Assembly: GCF_007748175.1 (NCBI RefSeq)
Contig: NZ_CP037422.1
Coordinates: forward strand, 4,604,334-4,668,333
Direction of reading: 5' to 3'
Source of the DNA: Gimesia aquarii
Lineage (GTDB): Bacteria > Planctomycetota > Planctomycetia > Planctomycetales > Planctomycetaceae
DNA: 64,000 nucleotides
Part shown: one piece after another, positions 1-10,100 of the stretch
Numbering within the stretch: the stretch's first letter is position 1
Layout: each line of letters begins with the position of its first letter
Position numbers and translations under genes: made by a program
Notes under the pieces: generated by a model
Told to the model about the DNA's origin: nothing
Database searches by the model: none
The model's input: the letters and a program-made list of their open reading frames with translations, nothing else

Positions 1-3000
1 CTGGACCTATACCCGGACAGCGGATCTGAATGCATTGAATGCCGGGGATCAAGTCACCGACACATTCACTGTGACTTCCAGCGATGGTACGGCAACCGAG
101 GATGTGACGATCACGATCAATGGTCTGAACGATCCTCCGGTCGCGGAAGCGGATGCGTTTACAACGGACGAAGACACGAGTACCGGCGGTGATCTGTTTG
201 CTGATAACGGGAGTGGTGTGGACAGCGATCCGGACAGTAGCGCGAGTTTCACGATCACGGAAGTGAATGGTGTTTCCGGTAATGTGAACAGCCCGATCAT
301 CCTGGCATCGGGTGCGACGTTGACAGTGAATACTGATGGTACTTTCACTTACGATCCTTCGAGCTCGAGCCAGTTCAATGCTTTGGCAGCCGGTGCGCAG
401 GACACGGACAGCTTCGCTTATACGATCGACGATGGGCTGAGTGGTACGGATACGGCCACGGTGACGATTACAATTAATGGTGTGAACGATCCTCCGGTCG
501 CAGAAGCGGATGCGTTCACAACGGACGAAGATACGAGTACCGGTGGTGATCTGTTTGCTGATAACGGGAGTGGTGTGGACAGCGATCCGGATAATGGGGC
601 AAGTTTCACGATCACGGAAGTGAATGGTGTTTCGGGTGATGTGAATAATCCGATCATCTTGGGATCGGGTGCGACGCTGACAGTGAATGCAAATGGTACG
701 TTTACTTATGATCCTTCGAGCTCGAGCCAGTTTAATGCTCTGGCAGACGGTGAGCAGGACACGGACAGCTTCACTTATACGATCGACGATGGTTTGAGTG
801 GTACGGACGTGGCAACGGTGACCATCACGATCAACGGTGTGAACGATCCCGTCACAGCACAAGATGACGCTGTCACGACTAGCAAAAACAACACGATTAA
901 TATTGATGTAACAGCCGACAATGGGAATGGTCCTGATACGGATCCTGATACGAATGATATTCTTTCTGTGACTCACATTGCAGATTCATCCATAACCACT
1001 ACGCCGATAATTACTAATGTTCCGTTCCAGTTAACATCTGGAGCACTACTCACACTTAATGTAGATGGGACCCTAACGTATGATCCGAATGGCCAATTCA
1101 ATGGTTTAACCCTACCTACTGATACAGCTGAAGATACATTTACCTACACGATCGATGATGGAAATGGTTCAACCAACACGGCGATTGTAACAGTGACTGT
1201 TACAGGAAGTAATGAATTACTGATGGTGGTTGGTGCTGGCTTACCTGATATTGAGCGGGATGGTCTCACGTCAGAAGTCATTAACCTGGATAATTTCTTT
1301 AACGATGCTGATGCCGGTGATACTATCAGCTATCAGGTTGGAGCAACTCTGGTTGGCGGGGATCCTTTACCAGCAAATTTCTGGGCGAATAATATCTCAA
1401 TTGAGAATGGGAATGAATTACACATCGACTATAGCATTTTTAGTGATGCCCAGGTTCGGCTGCCTGTGGAGATCACCGTAACAGCTACTTCTAGTGATAC
1501 GGTATCACCTGACGTTAGTAGTACATTCACGTTAACACCAGATCCTCAAATAACGGCTGAAGTTCGGTTATTGACTCGATCTACAGCATCTTCAGGTCGT
1601 GACTTTGTCTTTTTCCGGGCAGAAGCGCCGCTCGGTCCCATACCGGGAGCAGCTCAATTACAGCTTACTAATAACCTGCAAGATCTAGATTTTACTATTT
1701 TTCTAAAGGATTATGTCGATCTGGGAACACTAGATTTTGACGGAACAGCGACTCCCAGTGATTCGACTGACGACTTGGGAGTTGTAACTATTGTTGATAC
1801 AACTACTTTTTCAACGGTGTTTACGATTTATAATTCTGCTTTATCCAATGATGGTATTGTCAAAGATGACGCTGCCTTCACTCTGTCTGGCACATGGGAA
1901 GGCTTAAGCAGTGAGATGGTAGACAAGTTGTATAATGGAGATTTGGCTGTTCGGCTTCAAACTCAAGGTGGTTCAACGAGTACTGTTGCAGGTGAAAACA
2001 TTTCAGCATCACCTGAAGCTGCTAATGTGAATTTGCTGCCTACAACACAGACAGAGTTTGTTAATGGAGAAAATTATGTTGTAGAAATCTGGGTCAGTGA
2101 TCAATTAGCACAGTCATTGGCTGCACAGTCGGGACTCGAATCAGGCATCGGAGGCCTTCAGGTCGATCTTGAATGGGATGGCAATACTGTTTCGGAACTT
2201 CTGGCAGTATTTGTTTCAGGAGAAGCGACCGCCTTTGGCAGTACTTCGGGAGTCACCAGTACTAATGGCGTTACAGGAGTTATTTCTAATATTAATGCCG
2301 CAACGTTTGTCCCAGGTATTGCGAAAGATGGAGGTTATGCAAGACTCGGATATGCATTATTTAGAGCGAATTCTATTGTAACAGACGCCGATCCTGCCGA
2401 GTTTACAATTTCAATGACTCCCGGACCTAATGTTGATGATGATGCTATCTCCAGGTCGTCGTCAATTGATTTCAGCCAGATTTCACTTGTTGGGGCTTCT
2501 GTGACTCATGTTCAGGCACCTGCAGCTCCCTTGCATGGTACCAACGGTCAGGATCAAGGAACCAGCGTTGATTTGATTGTCGTTCAGGAACAAACAGAAA
2601 TCGATTCAACGGGTCATGCTGTAGCCTTACCCAAAAGTGATGCCTGGGTTGATGAGTGGAGTTCGTTCTGGGTCGAAATTTATATGGAAACTCCGGATGC
2701 CAGAGCAATCGCGGAAGCCCTGGTTGATTTGAATTACAATACGGAATTCTTCACTGCCACAGAAATTGAATTTGGTAGTGCTTTTGCTGACAATGGTAAT
2801 GCTTTGATTGATGATTCCACAGGAATTGTTACCTCATTGCATGCCACTGCAACGTTTGAAGGAGCGGGAAGTCAAAGAACTGCCTTGTTGGCGCGCGTCA
2901 AATTTGAATCATTAGAGCAAGATGATGTTACGATTGACTTCGAGGACAAATTCATCGGTCCCCACGATCTTGGACTTTCACTGAGTAACGTCCAGGTTGC

Positions 3001-4381
3001 GCTCACTGATGGTTTTCATACTTACCTAACAGATGACATCATTGTTGGCGATAGTCCAGAAACAGATTTATGGGCCATTGCCTATGATGTGAATGATGAT
3101 GATGCCATTAACTTCCGTGATTTGATGATCCTGGCTTCAATTTACGGTGATAATGTACTCGATACGAACTCTCCTTATGTATGGGCTCTTGATGCGGATA
3201 AGAGCGGCACAGTAAACTTTAAAGATTTGTCGTTCTTTGCAACGAACTATGGTGTGTACAAAGGCGGTAATCAACAGGTTGCTTATCCTCCTAACTTCCT
3301 GCAACGCTGGTATGGTAACACAACAGACATTACAGGCAGTTCCTCCATCAATGAAGTCATGGACGAAGCCCTGGAAATCTGGCAGGATGCACTAGGGTTG
3401 GAACAACCGCTTGATATTCAACTGGTGATTACCGACCTAGGTGGAACCCAATTGGGTGAAGGTCAGATTACAGCCGTCGATGAAGAGGGACGTCCCATTG
3501 CCGGGATTGTGACACTCGATGATGATGCCGCCGGATTAGGCTGGTATTCTGATATCAACACCACAGCCTTTGGCGGTACTGAATTGGAGGGGGGAGTCGC
3601 TCACACGGCTGATGGTAATTCGGATGCAGTCGGCCGTTACGACTTGCTGACGGTATTACTACACGAAATTGGTCACGTCGCCGGGTTCACTCAAACATAT
3701 GCACCATTCGGCAGTCATGTCGAAGTGGGTGTGGGTGGAACTTTAAGCTTTGTCGGTAGCGGATTTGAAGCAACACTGACGAATGATGGCTTACATTTGG
3801 ATGATACCGTTCATGCAGGCGACATCATGAATGCGACCTTGGATCCGGGAGTTCGAAAACTGCCTTCCGTGCTGGATACACTCATTCTGCAGACTGCTCA
3901 TGAAACGGCGGCTAATGGGAACTTCGAAATTCAGGTTGGTGTCAATGCTCCTCTGATGGCGAATCTGCCGACTACTGAGCTGTTGGCAACAAACACTGCC
4001 ATGAATCAGGAATCTGCTCCCGTTATTACTGGTGTTGAGTCACTTATTGACTTGGAAATTGGTACCATCCAAATTTCCAGCGGTCTTTCAGGTCAGAACA
4101 GCCCTGTGTTAACACAATTCAATCTGGCATCAAACCACTTGAATCTTAATGTTTCTGGTTTGAATCAGGGGGAACTCGATCTGACGGTTCTCGAAGATTT
4201 CAGCGAAGAATTGGTCAGTGACCTGCGTCAAAATGGCTTAGCAATTGTGGGGAGTGGTGAAACGAACACTGCTCTTGACTCCGATTCGGATGAGACAGAA
4301 CTAAATCTATTCGGATTGAATGAGCGAGTTGAAGCCGGATTTGATGATGTCTTCTCTGACTGGTCAGGACCAATCCTCTAG
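1..4381 (+). CDS. Giant secreted protein: cadherin-like/VCBS repeats, dockerin and zinc-protease-like domain (5' end outside window)
   Basis: The frame is open to the window edge (WTYTRTADLN before the first possible internal start at 35), so the gene is 5'-truncated here. The visible part has cadherin-like/VCBS repeats (each ending in a TITINGVNDPP-like boundary), including two almost identical 119-residue units (357 bp period, about 122-835) and a diverged third. Two cohesin-like beta-rich stretches follow. A dockerin type I pair lies at about 3064-3266, with two calcium loops starting DVNDDDAINFRD and DADKSGTVNFKD. After it comes a protease-like domain with HEIGHVAGF at 3662 and a later DIMNATL Met-turn. 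The metzincin third ligand position is Gln rather than His. It is probably exported and surface-bound or extracellular; catalytic activity is uncertain. Strong on domain content, weak on function. Confidence 0.85.
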   Translation, partial: WTYTRTADLNALNAGDQVTDTFTVTSSDGTATEDVTITINGLNDPPVAEADAFTTDEDTSTGGDLFADNGSGVDSDPDSSASFTITEVNGVSGNVNSPIILASGATLTVNTDGTFTYDPSSSSQFNALAAGAQDTDSFAYTIDDGLSGTDTATVTITINGVNDPPVAEADAFTTDEDTSTGGDLFADNGSGVDSDPDNGASFTITEVNGVSGDVNNPIILGSGATLTVNANGTFTYDPSSSSQFNALADGEQDTDSFTYTIDDGLSGTDVATVTITINGVNDPVTAQDDAVTTSKNNTINIDVTADNGNGPDTDPDTNDILSVTHIADSSITTTPIITNVPFQLTSGALLTLNVDGTLTYDPNGQFNGLTLPTDTAEDTFTYTIDDGNGSTNTAIVTVTVTGSNELLMVVGAGLPDIERDGLTSEVINLDNFFNDADAGDTISYQVGATLVGGDPLPANFWANNISIENGNELHIDYSIFSDAQVRLPVEITVTATSSDTVSPDVSSTFTLTPDPQITAEVRLLTRSTASSGRDFVFFRAEAPLGPIPGAAQLQLTNNLQDLDFTIFLKDYVDLGTLDFDGTATPSDSTDDLGVVTIVDTTTFSTVFTIYNSALSNDGIVKDDAAFTLSGTWEGLSSEMVDKLYNGDLAVRLQTQGGSTSTVAGENISASPEAANVNLLPTTQTEFVNGENYVVEIWVSDQLAQSLAAQSGLESGIGGLQVDLEWDGNTVSELLAVFVSGEATAFGSTSGVTSTNGVTGVISNINAATFVPGIAKDGGYARLGYALFRANSIVTDADPAEFTISMTPGPNVDDDAISRSSSIDFSQISLVGASVTHVQAPAAPLHGTNGQDQGTSVDLIVVQEQTEIDSTGHAVALPKSDAWVDEWSSFWVEIYMETPDARAIAEALVDLNYNTEFFTATEIEFGSAFADNGNALIDDSTGIVTSLHATATFEGAGSQRTALLARVKFESLEQDDVTIDFEDKFIGPHDLGLSLSNVQVALTDGFHTYLTDDIIVGDSPETDLWAIAYDVNDDDAINFRDLMILASIYGDNVLDTNSPYVWALDADKSGTVNFKDLSFFATNYGVYKGGNQQVAYPPNFLQRWYGNTTDITGSSSINEVMDEALEIWQDALGLEQPLDIQLVITDLGGTQLGEGQITAVDEEGRPIAGIVTLDDDAAGLGWYSDINTTAFGGTELEGGVAHTADGNSDAVGRYDLLTVLLHEIGHVAGFTQTYAPFGSHVEVGVGGTLSFVGSGFEATLTNDGLHLDDTVHAGDIMNATLDPGVRKLPSVLDTLILQTAHETAANGNFEIQVGVNAPLMANLPTTELLATNTAMNQESAPVITGVESLIDLEIGTIQISSGLSGQNSPVLTQFNLASNHLNLNVSGLNQGELDLTVLEDFSEELVSDLRQNGLAIVGSGETNTALDSDSDETELNLFGLNERVEAGFDDVFSDWSGPIL
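122..835 (+). repeat. Two tandem 357-bp near-identical coding repeats
   Basis: The segment from CCTCCGGTCG at 134 recurs at 491, exactly 357 bp (119 codons) later, and the GGTGTGAACGAT boundary recurs at 479 and 836. The two units differ at scattered, partly synonymous positions. This indicates recent in-frame duplication of one cadherin-like domain. Confidence 0.9.
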
Positions 4382-4411
4382 GCTCCTGTTTCTAAATCAT
4401 CGTTATCTATG

Positions 4412-4453
4412 AGCCCTTATGTGTTTTTGAGAATACCATAAGGGTTCTTTTTT
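4412..4453 (+). terminator. Rho-independent terminator after the giant protein
   Basis: A 10-bp stem (AGCCCTTATG pairing with CATAAGGGTT, one G-T pair) with a 15-nt loop is followed by CTTTTTTT. It lies about 30 bp after the stop codon at 4381. Confidence 0.8.
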
Positions 4454-4766
4454 ACTCGAGTAATCATCAATTGGCTGTTGTAGGGGAGATGGGTAGTCGA
4501 GTTGTTTTTTGTCAACATACACTTATTTTTGTCAAAGTTGAGTGATTCTATTAGAAGAGTTTTGAAGTCTGTGCCTTCTGTTCTTGAATACTGAACAGGC
4601 TGATGTTATGTTTCAAGAGTCTTGGAACACAGCAGGACGGACGAGTTAATTATGTGGGTTGTGGGCTGCTTTTTAAACAGGCAACTTCAATTCCAGATCA
4701 GTTCAGGTCCCTATTTCTGGAACCAATTATCTCTTAAGATTTTGTAACATTGAGGAGAAATGAAGC
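4454..4766. other. Intergenic gap upstream of the DUF3467 gene
   Basis: This AT-rich stretch has no plausible gene. It must carry the promoter of the 4767 gene, but no convincing -35/-10 pair was recognised. The Shine-Dalgarno GAGGAG is at 4752-4757. Confidence 0.4.
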
Positions 4767-5129
4767 GTGAGTGCTAAGAAAGATGACAAACCAGCTGAAG
4801 AAACAATGGAAACCGCTCCAGAGGAGGCTCAAGCTCCAGCCCAACAGCAGCAACAGGTCAAAGTCAATGATACTGATGTCGCTGCCAGCTATGCCAATTT
4901 CTGCCGTGTTTCAAGTACTCCAGAAGAATTGATTCTGGACTTGGGATTGAATCCACAACCTCTTGATCCTGCTAATACAGAGATCAATGTCGGTCAGCGT
5001 ATTATTCTGAATCATTATACTGCGAAACGATTGCTGAGTGCCCTCTCAATGGCATTGCAAAGGCATGAACAGGCATTCGGAGTGTTGGAAACAGACATTC
5101 GTAAGCGAGTCGTACGTCAGCAGACTTAG
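4767..5129 (+). CDS. DUF3467 family protein
   Basis: This 120-residue protein has an acidic, Gln/Ala-rich N-terminal tail (residues 1-35). The compact domain that follows reads [20 protein letters not shown], then an [17 protein letters not shown] segment. That pattern is typical of DUF3467, a small family of unknown function common in planctomycetes. No signal peptide or membrane segment is seen, so it is probably cytoplasmic. The GTG start at 4767 is chosen because GAGGAG ends 9 nt upstream. It is a single-gene unit with terminators on both sides. Family assignment is fairly sure; function is unknown. Confidence 0.8.
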   Translation: MSAKKDDKPAEETMETAPEEAQAPAQQQQQVKVNDTDVAASYANFCRVSSTPEELILDLGLNPQPLDPANTEINVGQRIILNHYTAKRLLSALSMALQRHEQAFGVLETDIRKRVVRQQT

Positions 5130-5170
5130 TGTTTTCAGACAAAGTAAGTTGAACAAGACTTATTTCCTGA

Positions 5171-5206
5171 CCGTCCCGATGCAGTTTTCATCGGGACGGT
5201 TTTTTT
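5171..5206 (+). terminator. Strong rho-independent terminator
   Basis: A perfect 11-bp stem CCGTCCCGATG/CATCGGGACGG (5171-5181 with 5189-5199) has a 7-nt loop and is followed by seven T. It ends the DUF3467 transcript. Confidence 0.93.
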
Positions 5207-5532
5207 GTGCCCCAGAAGCACTCATCTTTTACAAAAATTTAGACTTATCATAAGTCGATTCTGGGGTATCATACCTAATATTCTGGTTTTTCCTGAGATT
5301 TTGAATAAAAGTTTAGCATCAATTGAGTAGGAAAGCGAAAACGAGTTTGGTAACTTTCTGTATGACAGCGCAAGTCAACTAGAGTGGAGCACTTTAAAAC
5401 TCTGATGTAAGATATAATACGATATTGTAAGTCCGTTTCATACAAGGCTTGTTTCCACAATAAAGCATTTGTTTTTAAGTGCGAATTTTTGATATTTAAG
5501 ACACGTTCTTCTCTCAGCCCGGAGAGGGCACA
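5207..5532. other. Intergenic gap upstream of sucA
   Basis: Apart from the sucA ribosome binding site (GGAGAGGG, 5521-5528) nothing definite is seen. A 61-codon open frame on the minus strand (5275-5460) has no family resemblance and is taken as chance. The sucA promoter must lie here. Confidence 0.4.
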
Positions 5533-8409
5533 ATGCTTGATAAACCAGATTCTGCTTCATCCAATTTCAATGGTAATGGTCACCATGAAGCTCAATTACC
5601 GACAGAGTTGATCAATGAACTAAGCTCAGAGTCATTGACGTTTGTTGAATCCCTATATACGAGCTATCTGGAGTCACCAGCTTCCGTTTCACAGGAATGG
5701 CAGGACTATTTTGCCAGGTTTCCCGCGAAAGTCACCAGAAGTCAAAAATTGAGTTTTGGCCCATCGTTCAAAAGACATACGATGTTCAATCCTCCCGGGA
5801 AGCAGAAGCGGGAGGGATCCGAACGTCAGACAATGAAAATTGCGGATCGTCAGGAACGTCTCGACCAGCTGATTCGAAATTACCGGGTGCGTGGACATAT
5901 TCTGGCTTCGCTGGATCCACTGGGGAAACAACGAGCCACTCCTGCAGAACTCATGCCCGAATTTTATGACTTTTCTGAGAAGGACTATGACCGGGTCTTT
6001 TCTACGTCGTCATTTGCGGGGCCTTCGCAACGTACTTTGCGGGAGATGATCCAATGGTTAAGGAATACGTACTGTCGATCGATCGGTGCTCAATTTATGC
6101 ATATCGACAGCTTACGTGTGCGAAAGTGGCTGCAAAACCGAATGGAAAGCACTGCCAACTTTCTGAAGTTCGAGCGTCCTGAAGCGATTCGCATTCTGCG
6201 TCGCTTAACGGATTCTGTGGTTTTTGAGGAGTTCATTCAGAAAAAGTATGTTGGTCTGAAAAGCTTCTCTCTTGAAGGAGCCGAAAGTTTAATTCCTCTC
6301 TTAGACCTGGCTGTCGAGAAAGCTGGTGAGCAGGGGGTCGATGAAATCGTTTTTGGAATGGCCCACCGAGGTCGTCTGAATGTGCTTACAAACATCATGG
6401 GAAAGCAGCCTCGTGAAATCTTTCGCGAGTATGAAGATTCAGATCCAGAAATGAGTGTCGGGCGTGGAGATGTCAAATACCATCTGGGGTATAGCTCAGA
6501 CTGGATGACCGAGTCAGGCCATAATGTCCATCTCACACTTTGCTTCAACCCCAGTCATCTGGAGTTCGTGAATCCAGTGGCAATGGGGCGGATGCGTGCC
6601 AAACAGGATCGTTGGGAAAACATTGATCGTACCAAGGGAATGGTTTTACTGATTCACGGCGATGCAGCATTTGCTGGTGAAGGCATCGTTCAGGAGAGTT
6701 TGAATCTTAGTGAATTAAGAGGGTATCGAACGGGGGGAACGATTCATGTCATTGTGAATAACCAGATTGGTTTTACGACAGACCCCGTTCAAAGCCGCTC
6801 TTCGACATATGCGACTGATGTAGCAAAAATGCTACAGATTCCTATTTTTCACGTGAACGGCGAAGACCCGGAAGCAGTGGCCCAGGTTGTCAGGCTGGCG
6901 ATGGATTTTCGAAAAGAGTTCCATCGTGATGTGGTCATAGATATGTATTGCTATCGTCGCCGCGGTCATAATGAAGGAGATGAACCGGCATTCACACAAC
7001 CGCAAATGTATGACACTATATCGAAACGGCCTTCAGTTCGAGATAGCTTCCTGCAACGTATGCTGGAACGCAAATCAGTCACTCAGGAAGATGGTGACCG
7101 TTTACGGGAAGAGAGTATTTCTCATCTGGAAGCAGAATTGGCTGCTGCCAGAGTAGAGAACTATCCGCATACTGTTGAGCTACCGGCGGGTATCTGGGCC
7201 GGTTACCGAGGAGGAGACGAGCTACCTGCTGATCAGGTTGATACAGGAGTTCCAGAGGAAAATCTCGTTAATCTTTTATTAAAGCAGACTGAGGTACCCG
7301 AAGGTTTTACTCCGCATAAGAAAATTCAACGTCTCTTGAATATCAGAAAAGAGATGGCAGCGGGAGAACGGAAGCTGGATTGGGGAACAGCAGAGGGGCT
7401 AGCTTTTGCTTCGTTGTTAACAGAGGGATATCGCATTCGGGTGAGTGGTCAGGATGCCCAGAGAGGTACCTTCAGCCATCGTCACTCGGTAATTCATGAT
7501 GTGAAAACAGGTAAAAAATATACACCTCTTAAGCATTTAGTAGCAGGACAAGGGAAGTTTGAGGTTGTGAATAGCCCGCTTTCAGAAGCGGGCGTGTTGG
7601 GCTTTGATTACGGATATAGTTTAGATTGCCCCGATGGCCTGATTATCTGGGAAGCACAGTTTGGTGATTTCTGTAATGCGGCTCAAGTGATTATCGATCA
7701 ATTCATTGTGAGTGCCGAAGACAAATGGCAGCGCTATAGCGGAATCGTGCTTTTGTTGCCTCATGGATTTGAGGGGCAAGGACCAGAGCATTCCAGTGCG
7801 CGATACGAACGATTCTTACAGATGGCAGCAGAAAGTAATATTCAGATCGCCGTTCCCACCACACCCGATCAATTTTTCCATTTATTACGACGTCAGGTCA
7901 TTCGAAAGTGGCGCAAACCTTTAGTTGTGATGACTCCTAAAAGTTTACTTCGGCATCGGGACGCAGTCTCCAGTTTCAACTCGATGAAATCAGGATCTTT
8001 TTTCAAAGTGATCGCCGATCCTTCGGATATCGATCCTAGTCAGGTAAAACGAATCCTACTTTGTGCTGGAAAGATCTACTATGATCTCAATGAGCATCGC
8101 AAGCAAGCAGAGCGCGATGATGTAGCAATCGTTCGGATGGAACAACTCTATCCAGTTCCTAGTGAAGAGTTGGAAAAAGCGTTGGCTCCCTATCCTGAAG
8201 GGACTCCCATTTATTGGGTTCAGGAAGAACCTGAGAATATGGGCGCCTGGAGATTCATCTATTGCCAGTTCAAAGGAAATGTATTTGGCCGACATCCTCT
8301 AAAAGGAGTCTATCGTGCAGCAAGTGCTAGTCCGGCGACTGGTTCGAGTAGAAGTCATCAATTCGAACAGGAAATGTTGATCTCAGAAAGCTTTCGGCAA
8401 GAAAAGTAA
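5533..8409 (+). CDS. sucA: 2-oxoglutarate dehydrogenase E1 component
   Basis: This 958-residue protein matches the length of SucA/OdhA-type E1. It is a thiamine-diphosphate enzyme that decarboxylates 2-oxoglutarate in the TCA cycle and passes the succinyl group to E2 lipoyl domains. The N-terminus has the E1o-type [20 protein letters not shown] segment (about residues 36-56). Further motifs are [14 protein letters not shown] near residue 275, the ThDP/Mg motif [14 protein letters not shown] near 376 and [16 protein letters not shown] near 475. The C-terminal transketolase-like domain carries [16 protein letters not shown] and [20 protein letters not shown] 5533 follows GGAGAGGG. No E2 or E3 gene is adjacent, so the complex is encoded at several loci. 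Very confident. Confidence 0.97.
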   Translation: MLDKPDSASSNFNGNGHHEAQLPTELINELSSESLTFVESLYTSYLESPASVSQEWQDYFARFPAKVTRSQKLSFGPSFKRHTMFNPPGKQKREGSERQTMKIADRQERLDQLIRNYRVRGHILASLDPLGKQRATPAELMPEFYDFSEKDYDRVFSTSSFAGPSQRTLREMIQWLRNTYCRSIGAQFMHIDSLRVRKWLQNRMESTANFLKFERPEAIRILRRLTDSVVFEEFIQKKYVGLKSFSLEGAESLIPLLDLAVEKAGEQGVDEIVFGMAHRGRLNVLTNIMGKQPREIFREYEDSDPEMSVGRGDVKYHLGYSSDWMTESGHNVHLTLCFNPSHLEFVNPVAMGRMRAKQDRWENIDRTKGMVLLIHGDAAFAGEGIVQESLNLSELRGYRTGGTIHVIVNNQIGFTTDPVQSRSSTYATDVAKMLQIPIFHVNGEDPEAVAQVVRLAMDFRKEFHRDVVIDMYCYRRRGHNEGDEPAFTQPQMYDTISKRPSVRDSFLQRMLERKSVTQEDGDRLREESISHLEAELAAARVENYPHTVELPAGIWAGYRGGDELPADQVDTGVPEENLVNLLLKQTEVPEGFTPHKKIQRLLNIRKEMAAGERKLDWGTAEGLAFASLLTEGYRIRVSGQDAQRGTFSHRHSVIHDVKTGKKYTPLKHLVAGQGKFEVVNSPLSEAGVLGFDYGYSLDCPDGLIIWEAQFGDFCNAAQVIIDQFIVSAEDKWQRYSGIVLLLPHGFEGQGPEHSSARYERFLQMAAESNIQIAVPTTPDQFFHLLRRQVIRKWRKPLVVMTPKSLLRHRDAVSSFNSMKSGSFFKVIADPSDIDPSQVKRILLCAGKIYYDLNEHRKQAERDDVAIVRMEQLYPVPSEELEKALAPYPEGTPIYWVQEEPENMGAWRFIYCQFKGNVFGRHPLKGVYRAASASPATGSSRSHQFEQEMLISESFRQEK

Positions 8410-8432
8410 GCCATTATCACTGTTTGATAGCT

Positions 8433-9359
8433 TTAATCGATTAAGTCCCGAAGATGGAAGTGGTGTTTGCCTAGCTTGCCTCCATAGTTACCCGCAGTCA
8501 CCTGAAGAATACCAGGTTGCTGGCAGATCGTGTATAAACCTGCTTTCATCGCCTGCTGAACCGGATCGAATGAAACGCCATCAATCACAATTTCATACAC
8601 ACAGCCTGTACCCAGAGGCAAATCTGAATTCGTTTGCGCACGGATTGTAGGACAATAAGCGTCATTGGTGCTGGCTTTCAACTTAGGATAGCGCGATCCC
8701 ACTTTGCTGCCACTTCTGACAATCCCTCCCGGAAACGGAAGTATTGTGTGCTCTACTTTTTGCATCGCTGATACGGCTGCTTCAGTAGCGAGCAGCCCGT
8801 TTTTTTGATCTGTTGCACAAATGATGAGATTGCCTCCAGCGACTCCTTTAAATGATCCCACCTGATCTTCACAAATGAATTCACCATCCATGACTGGAAT
8901 CCTCCAGAGACGTCGGTTATCCCATTTCTTGGACACTTGAAAACCATCGCCAAAAAAACGTAACTGATTTCCTAAAGCGATGTTTTTTTCTTTGTTTGAG
9001 TCTGAATACCCTGAATAACAGGCTGTTGAGGGGCAGGTGAGTATGCATTGACCAACACGATTCGCGACTGCTTTTTCCAAAGCCGAGCGGCTGAAAGCAA
9101 AAAACATCAGACTCGCACCCGGTCGACCATCGGGGCTTTCATCGGGAGATAAGAATCTTTCAATTCCCGCTTCTGCATCACAGGCAATGACACTTGTCGC
9201 ATATCCACTTACTTCAGCTGCGGCAGTTCTGACCCAGGATTCTGTCATTGCAGTTACAATAACTCGAGTTCCCACGGTTGTAAAAGCTTCTGCAAACGTG
9301 TCACAAATGGAAACACCGTTTAATTCCAATTCAGTATGAGTATTCAAATTCGTTCCCAA
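8433..9359 (-). CDS. ftr: Formylmethanofuran--tetrahydromethanopterin N-formyltransferase
   Basis: This 308-residue protein is the usual length for Ftr (FhcD in methylotrophs). The enzyme moves a formyl group between methanofuran and tetrahydromethanopterin, part of the H4MPT-linked C1 oxidation/detoxification route known in planctomycetes and methylotrophs. Recognisable segments are TVGTRVIVTAMTESWVRTAA near the N-terminus, GYATSVIACDAEAGIER, TCPSTACYSGY, the RFFGDGFQVSKKWDNRR block, GGNLIICATDQKNGLLATEA and the C-terminal GAGLY-like KAGLYTICQQPGILQVTAGNYGGKLGK region. No fhcA/B/C or mch gene is adjacent, so it stands alone here. It is convergent with sucA, with only 23 bp between stops. Confidence 0.93.
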   Translation of the reverse strand: MGTNLNTHTELELNGVSICDTFAEAFTTVGTRVIVTAMTESWVRTAAAEVSGYATSVIACDAEAGIERFLSPDESPDGRPGASLMFFAFSRSALEKAVANRVGQCILTCPSTACYSGYSDSNKEKNIALGNQLRFFGDGFQVSKKWDNRRLWRIPVMDGEFICEDQVGSFKGVAGGNLIICATDQKNGLLATEAAVSAMQKVEHTILPFPGGIVRSGSKVGSRYPKLKASTNDAYCPTIRAQTNSDLPLGTGCVYEIVIDGVSFDPVQQAMKAGLYTICQQPGILQVTAGNYGGKLGKHHFHLRDLID

Positions 9360-9452
9360 ATCACCTATAAAAACAGATATATTCTAGCATTTTTTTGTTG
9401 ATTTTCGCACAAGATCTAAGACTGAAAGCGATCAGTCACTTAACAATTCTTG

Positions 9453-10100
9453 TTAAACATCTCTCTTAATTTGCAAGTCCATTTGAATTAGCTTGGGAAC
9501 ACTTTTGGCCTTCATTTTTTTCATGATTTTTGCGCGATGCGCCTCAATGGTTTTAAAGCTAACATTCAATATTTCAGCAATTTCACGACTGGATTGGCCG
9601 GAAACGACGTGTTCCATTACTTCAAGTTCCCGACGTGTTAGAGACTTTTTTCGTTCCATCAGTTCTTTGTTCTCTAAGCGGTTCTTTTTATTATTGATAT
9701 CTCGTTCAATTCCTTTTTGAATATAATCCAAAAGGACTTGATCGCTCACGGGTTTCTCCAGAAAATCGACGGCTCCGGCTTTCATGGCACGCACAGCCAT
9801 TGGAACATCACCATATCCAGAGACAATGACTACGGGAATGTCATAGCCTCGATCCCTCAGTTTCTCTTGCAGTTCCAAACCGCTCATACCAGGAATTCTA
9901 ACATCGAGTACCAGACATCCTGGTGAGTCCGGCGAGTAACTTTCTAAAAAATCACTTGCCAGTTCATGTGTTTCCACTTTTAAACCGACAGACTCTATAA
10001 GCCAACGCAACGATTTTCGAATTGCAGGGTCATCATCGACGACAAATACAGTTGCTTCTTTTTCGATTGTCATTTCAGCTAGCACCGTGTGTATCTCCAT
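9453..10100 (-). CDS. FixJ/LuxR-family response regulator
   Basis: This 215-residue protein has a receiver domain (about residues 16-130): the acidic pair is in VFVVDDDPAIRKSL, the phospho-acceptor Asp in GCLVLDVRIPGMSG, the conserved Lys in FLEKPVSD. The C-terminal LuxR-type helix-turn-helix (about 150-210) carries LTRRELEVMEHVVSGQSSREIAEIL. This is the FixJ/NarL-type layout. The annotated start overlaps the kinase gene by 26 bp. An internal ATG at 10073 (MTIEKEATVF) sits 1 nt after the kinase stop and is an equally good start. It is co-transcribed with, and almost certainly phosphorylated by, the upstream PAS kinase. Target genes are not evident. Confidence 0.92.
   Translation of the reverse strand: MEIHTVLAEMTIEKEATVFVVDDDPAIRKSLRWLIESVGLKVETHELASDFLESYSPDSPGCLVLDVRIPGMSGLELQEKLRDRGYDIPVVIVSGYGDVPMAVRAMKAGAVDFLEKPVSDQVLLDYIQKGIERDINNKKNRLENKELMERKKSLTRRELEVMEHVVSGQSSREIAEILNVSFKTIEAHRAKIMKKMKAKSVPKLIQMDLQIKRDV

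Noticed and set aside
49..657. Minus-strand open frames opposite the repeat protein
   Set aside because: They mirror the 357-bp repeats of the plus-strand gene, have no ribosome site and are duplicated only because the repeat is.
5275..5460. 61-codon minus-strand frame before sucA
   Set aside because: No ribosome site, no conserved motif, in an AT-rich promoter gap.
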